Of a stretch of 64,000 nt of DNA, positions 60,291 through 64,000 are shown piece after piece (position 1 is the stretch's first letter; each line of letters starts with the position of its first letter). The notes below the pieces were generated by a model. The model saw only the letters and a program-made list of their open reading frames with translations, searched no databases and was not told where the DNA came from. This DNA comes from Rattus norvegicus (Eukaryota > Chordata > Mammalia > Rodentia > Muridae), in the NCBI RefSeq assembly GCF_036323735.1, contig NC_086026.1, positions 54,813,039 through 54,877,038 of the forward strand, in the 5' to 3' direction. The position numbers were made by a program, and so were the translations under genes.

Positions 60291-61364
60291 GTTTATTATA
60301 TATTATTGTTGCTCTCAACAATTACTAGAACTTTCTTAGTAGAGGGGTTCCCTCGGGGACTAGAGGCTGCAGTGCCAGGAACCTCTGAACTTTGGAATCA
60401 TTTCCAACCTGACCTCTTCTCAATGGGCTGTCTCTTAACCAGGACTCTCCGTTCCCACCTGGTTCTCTGTCCTCTTAAAGCTGCCACCACCCAGGCTCCC
60501 TCACACAGCGCTCCTGGGTGTGCTTGTTCATGCTGTGCACAGTGCAAGGTGCTTAGCCAAAACAGGAGAACCAAATCAAGCTCACACCCCACTTGCCCCA
60601 CCATGAACCCCAGCACCAGGCTGAGACCACAGAGGGGATGTCTCTTGCTCGTTTGTGGAAAGAGGCTTTCAGGGTTGTCAGGAGCTCAACCTTCCGACAA
60701 GCTTTGGCCCTGTGTTTCTCCAGCTGATCCTTCCAGCTACAAAACCATACAGCAGTAAAGGAACACCACTACTGTTTCACAGAGACGCCAACCCCAGGCC
60801 TGTGATGAGGGGCGTCTCACTACAGGGCCTTTGAGGTCTGATAGCCGACCAGCCACTGAGCCTGAACACTTGTGTCTTCCTCTACCCACAGGGCTGTGCA
60901 CAGCAAGCCCCAATGCTTGCCCAACCAGTCCCTTACTGCTCTCCCCAACAAATACACCATCCCAGTGCGGGTTCCTTTGAAGTAGATCCTTGCCATCTCA
61001 AGGGCCTCCCGCTTAGGAGCACCCCACTAGATAGCTTTTTTTGGAGGGGCCAACCCTTTGCCTTGGGTAGAATTCTGGCACCTTAGAGGATGGCTCTGGA
61101 GAGCAGATTCATGGAAAATGAGGCTGGGGATGGGAAGTTGGAAGGCAGGGCCAGCCTAGAGAGGGAAGAGAGGAAGAAGAGGAAGGGCCAAAGGTCATAG
61201 GACACTACATACTCCCAGGCTCAGGCAAGCATCAGGACCTCCCCAGTTCTAGACAAATGTCTCTTCCATCCAGTGGTAGGGACGAGGCTGGGCAGGCTGG
61301 TCAGATCTCTGGTAAACATCGGCATTTTGCTGTGTAACATCGAAGGGTATCAACATCTGCCCTG

Positions 61365-61368
61365 CTAT

Positions 61369-61409
<41 letters not shown>

Positions 61410-61477
61410 TTATTTATTATTTATTTTATTTCAAGCATCTACTTTTATTATCCGATCTTCCTTGTTTATTTATTTAT
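61365..61477. repeat. (TTTA)n microsatellite and T/A-rich run
   Basis: About 13 TTTA units at 61368-61419 followed by irregular TTATT sequence. It abuts a minus-strand B1 whose A-rich tail it probably derives from. Confidence 0.95.
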
Positions 61478-61600
61478 GTATTTCTTTTTAGACAAGGTCT
61501 CACTATGTAGACCAGGCTGACCTTGGACTGGTGACAATCCTCCTGGCTCAGCCTCCTGAGGGCTGAAATAACCTGCACACACTACTACTCCAGACATATT
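61478..61600 (-). mobile_element. B1 SINE
   Basis: 'tagacaaggtctcactatgtagaccaggctgaccttgg' and 'ctcagcctcctgagggctgaaataacc' in reverse orientation. Confidence 0.85.
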
Positions 61601-61654
61601 TTTAATTGACATATAGCAAGCATATGTATTTATGGGGTACAGTGTGCTTAATGT

Positions 61655-61790
61655 CTTTTTAATCCCTGACACCAGTCCTGTGAAGAAGGAGGATCAGGTG
61701 ACGACGCCACTCCCACGTTCCATGGCAGGGAGGTTGGACATGAAGTTAATGGCCTCATCCTAGATTATGTGGTTAGCCAAGGCTTAAGGC
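61655..61790 (-). mobile_element. Possible MIR remnant
   Basis: 'accagtcctgtgaagaaggaggatcagg' and 'aaggcttaaggctggagccagattcc' suggest a reverse MIR. A short L1-3'-like stretch ('taattgacatatagcaagcatatgtatttatggggtac') precedes it. Confidence 0.4.
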
Positions 61791-62279
61791 TGGAGCCAGA
61801 TTCCCATCACCTCCACTGTCTCTGGGAAACTTGCGTTTTAAACCACAAGCTTAAAGTCTTCTGTGAATAGAGCTAACATGCTAACTCCATGTCTTTGGCA
61901 TGGTCAAGACCGACATCTGCAGTTAGAGTCCACCCACACATGCCTTCTGAGCTTTGCAGACTTTATTAATAAACAGAAGGGCATCCTGAATTCAGTAATT
62001 AATTTAATCTTCACCATGTCCAGAAGAAGTGGAAGTAATCCTCATCATCCTGCTTAAAAGGCACCCCACCCCCACCCCACACTAGCCGGGCACCTCCCTC
62101 CACCTCCACGGTAATAATTGTGCCTCATGGTTTTGTGTATAGCACAAACCCACATGTGACAGCCCTTTCTCTGTATTCTGGCTGCCACTTTGCCTCCTCC
62201 CCCTCGCTGGGTGGGTGGCCTGGTGGGATAGTCTCTCTGTGACTCAGTGACCCTGAAGGGGGCTCCTCGCTCCCTGCAG

Positions 62280-62569
62280 ACGGCACGCCCCGCATCGTCT
62301 CATCCTTCAGCGAGAAGGTGGTCAACCCCGGGGAGCAGTTCTCATTGATGTGTGCCGCCAAGGGCGCCCCGCCCCCCACGGTCACCTGGGCCCTGGACGA
62401 CGAGCCTGTCGTGCGGGATGGAAGCCACCGCACCAACCAGTACACCATGTCCGACGGCACCACCATCAGCCACATGAACGTCACGGGTCCCCAGATCCGG
62501 GATGGGGGCGTGTACCGGTGCACAGCGCGGAACTCGGTGGGCAGTGCTGAATATCAGGCGCGAATAAAC
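62280..62569 (+). CDS. Dscaml1: Dscaml1 coding exon, Ig domain 5
   Basis: This exon encodes Ig domain 5, entered after tccctgcag with G|AC giving Asp (DGTPRIVSSFSEKVVNPGEQ). The B-strand Cys is in FSLMCAAKG, the core Trp in VTWALDD, and the F-strand Cys in GGVYRCTARN. One sequon, N-V-T, lies in SHMNVTGPQ. The end is placed by the stronger donor, AAC|gtaaga, giving 290 nt and a phase-0 exit. The frame stays open for V-R-G beyond it, which is also what the family protein has next. An exit at 62576 (G|gtgcct, 297 nt, phase 1) would keep the phase pattern of the neighbours but uses a poor donor. The next exon's acceptor phase, outside the window, decides this. The domain assignment is not affected. 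Confidence 0.95.
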
Positions 62570-62805
62570 GTAAGAGGTGCCTGTCCACATTTAAATATCA
62601 GAATAGGCTTTTGATTTCCTTTGCCATCTTTGTGGTCACCATCATTCTTGTGTGCTTCTTAGTAACTGTCATTTTGATTTTAGTGGAGGTCTGTCTTTTT
62701 CCTCCCTCCTCCTCCTCCTCCTCCTCCTCCTCCTCCTCCTCCTCCTCCTCCTCTTCCTCCTCCTCCTCCTCCTCTTCCTCCTCCTCTTCTTCCTCCTCCT
62801 CCTTC

Positions 62806-62851
<46 letters not shown>

Positions 62852-64000
62852 CCCCCCCCGCCGCCCCCCGTCCACAGTCCCATCAACCATTTTTGTGTGT
62901 GAGTGTGTCTGGTACAGTCCACCCCATTTTCCTTCCCCCCTCCTCTTCCCTCCCACAATCTGGCCTGCACATCCGCCTGACCCCATCCGCCCCATCAAAT
63001 CACTCTGGGCCCCTCGTGCTCTATGCACCTGCTAGCATCTGCCAGCCCCCCAGCAGGGTCTTGAAAGGACAAAGACAGAAGTAGGGCATGCTCAGCCTTA
63101 ATACCAGTGAGTTCCCAGCATCCTCCACTGAGCCAACCCCAAAATGTCCCTAAAAATGTCCTAGCCAGGGGCCCTGAAATCATGTTCTCACTACAAGGCT
63201 CAAGCTTCAGGAGTGAGAGATTGAAACTGAGCCTCCCAGTTGGGTCATCTCCGGAGATAGGCAGCCTGTAGGAATAAGAGAGGGGCCCACAAGGTATTGA
63301 CCACCCCCTTTCTCAGTTCTCCAAGTTAACAGGGTGAGAGTAGTTCCCCCCGGATGCTCTGCAGCCCTCTGGGTCTGACTGGTCCACTCTGGACCCCATC
63401 AGTGACCTCTAACCCAAAGCTAGAGGACACAGAAATGGACACTGGTCCAGGGATACTAACAGTTGCCCTGAGGCAAGGGACAAGGTAGAGGTGGAGATTC
63501 AGTCTAAATTCACCTATGCCAGCTCCCCCACGCTATAGGACAAGTCTGGCCAAGCCCCTGTGTCCCTCTCTGAACTGGAGCTATAGGGCCCTGTAGGAAG
63601 ACTCTAGTTCTCTTCTGTATCTTCTGGATGGGCACCTGAAGCACCAGATTTCCATGATGCTCTCCAGTACTGTCCCTTCATGGTGACCTCTAAGCTTCCT
63701 CCTCCCACTCCCATGATGTCCCCTGCCAGCCAGCCCTGCTGAGGATACTCCCAACCCCCAGCCACTATGGTCAGAACCTGTTCTCAGGTACCCACACTAC
63801 AATTTCCCTGACTGGGAGAAGCAACATGCGGGCTCATATGACCAAGACCTTCCTGGTGCCTTTTGACTAATACATTACTATGTGGGAGGTTCTTGGGGGG
63901 GGTGTGAACGCAGTGTGAACAAGGAGAGAAAAAGCATGAGGTCCCTGCTTCCCTGTTGACACCTCAAGCCCAGCTGCTCTCTAAAGGACCCACCTGGCCC
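62570..64000 (+). other. Dscaml1: Start of the Dscaml1 intron after the Ig5 exon
   Basis: Intronic sequence running off the window. Its main feature is the polypyrimidine tract at 62700-62858. From 62860 to 64000 I see no exon with recognisable DSCAML1 coding sequence (Ig6 is expected to start with a GPPSIR-like stretch) and no clear transposon. Confidence 0.85.
62700..62858. repeat. (TCC)n(CT)n C9 polypyrimidine tract
   Basis: About 160 nt of pure pyrimidine on the + strand: TCC triplets, then about 20 CT units, then C9. It begins about 130 nt past the donor of the Ig5 exon. The complementary strand is G-rich every third base. Poly-Ser, poly-Leu and poly-Arg frames here are artefacts. Confidence 0.98.

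Larger units (their letters stand above)
60084..62279 (+). other. Dscaml1: Dscaml1 intron between Ig4 and Ig5 exons
   Basis: A phase-1 intron of 2,196 nt, from gtgagt to tccctgcag. It contains a probable MIR remnant (60170-60290), a TTTA microsatellite with a minus-strand B1 (61365-61600), and a probable MIR remnant (61655-61790). 60291-61364 and 61791-62279 show no element I can name. A short A/T-rich patch with ATTAATTTAAT lies near 62000. Confidence 0.9.

Noticed and set aside
50832..62569. Assignment to Dscam instead of Dscaml1
   Set aside because: The exon residues (DPAESIPTILDGF, DPLHVTLTPKKLK, NETLLISSAQKSHSGAYQC) follow DSCAML1; DSCAM has clearly different residues at these positions.
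62611..63084. Poly-Ser, poly-Leu and poly-Arg frames after the Ig5 exon
   Set aside because: Translation of the (TCC)n(CT)n tract; intronic.

Overview
The window is genomic DNA from a murid rodent, most likely mouse. It carries B1, B2, B3 and B4/ID-type SINEs (two B2 copies still have 14-bp target-site duplications), rodent ERVL-MaLR solo LTRs, long CA/GA microsatellites, and worn mammalian MIR, L2 and L1M fragments. Exons are short and introns are bounded by GT..AG. There is no sign of bacterial, viral or plasmid organisation.

The only gene I can support is on the + strand: part of Dscaml1 (Down syndrome cell adhesion molecule-like 1), a neuronal homophilic adhesion receptor of the immunoglobulin superfamily. 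Four coding exons lie in the last 14 kb: 50832-50978 (second half of Ig domain 2), 57820-58098 (Ig3), 59808-60083 (Ig4) and 62280-62569 (Ig5; a donor 7 nt further on is possible). The first three join in a single reading frame through phase-1 introns, and the domain order matches the DSCAM family. Signal peptide, Ig1, the first half of Ig2, and everything from Ig6 through the fibronectin repeats, membrane segment and cytoplasmic tail lie outside. Paralogue choice rests on stretches such as DPAESIPTILDGF and DPLHVTLTPKKLK, which fit DSCAML1 rather than DSCAM.

Bases 1-50831 are one large upstream intron of that gene. It contains transposon fossils of several ages (some nested), a head-to-head pair of LTRs enclosing a CA/GA microsatellite, a dimeric 37/75-bp minisatellite at 38.3 kb, CA-rich microsatellites at 45.8-46.1 and 48.7-49.2 kb, a perfect 44-bp tandem duplication, and several repeat-free A/T-rich islands that look like candidate conserved non-coding elements. 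Possible regulatory motifs include a strong REST/NRSF (RE1)-like site at 4565-4585 and CTCF-like motifs at 7861, 31739 and inside both B2 elements.

The introns between the exons hold a higher-order TG-rich repeat of about 190 bp (51.4-52.1 kb), another nested SINE pair, and, about 130 nt after the Ig5 exon, a 160-nt polypyrimidine tract. I found no second protein gene, no RNA gene and no duplicated alternative Ig exon. Long open frames elsewhere are chance or repeat-derived. I see no evidence for a new enzymatic or defence system; the items worth follow-up are regulatory and structural.
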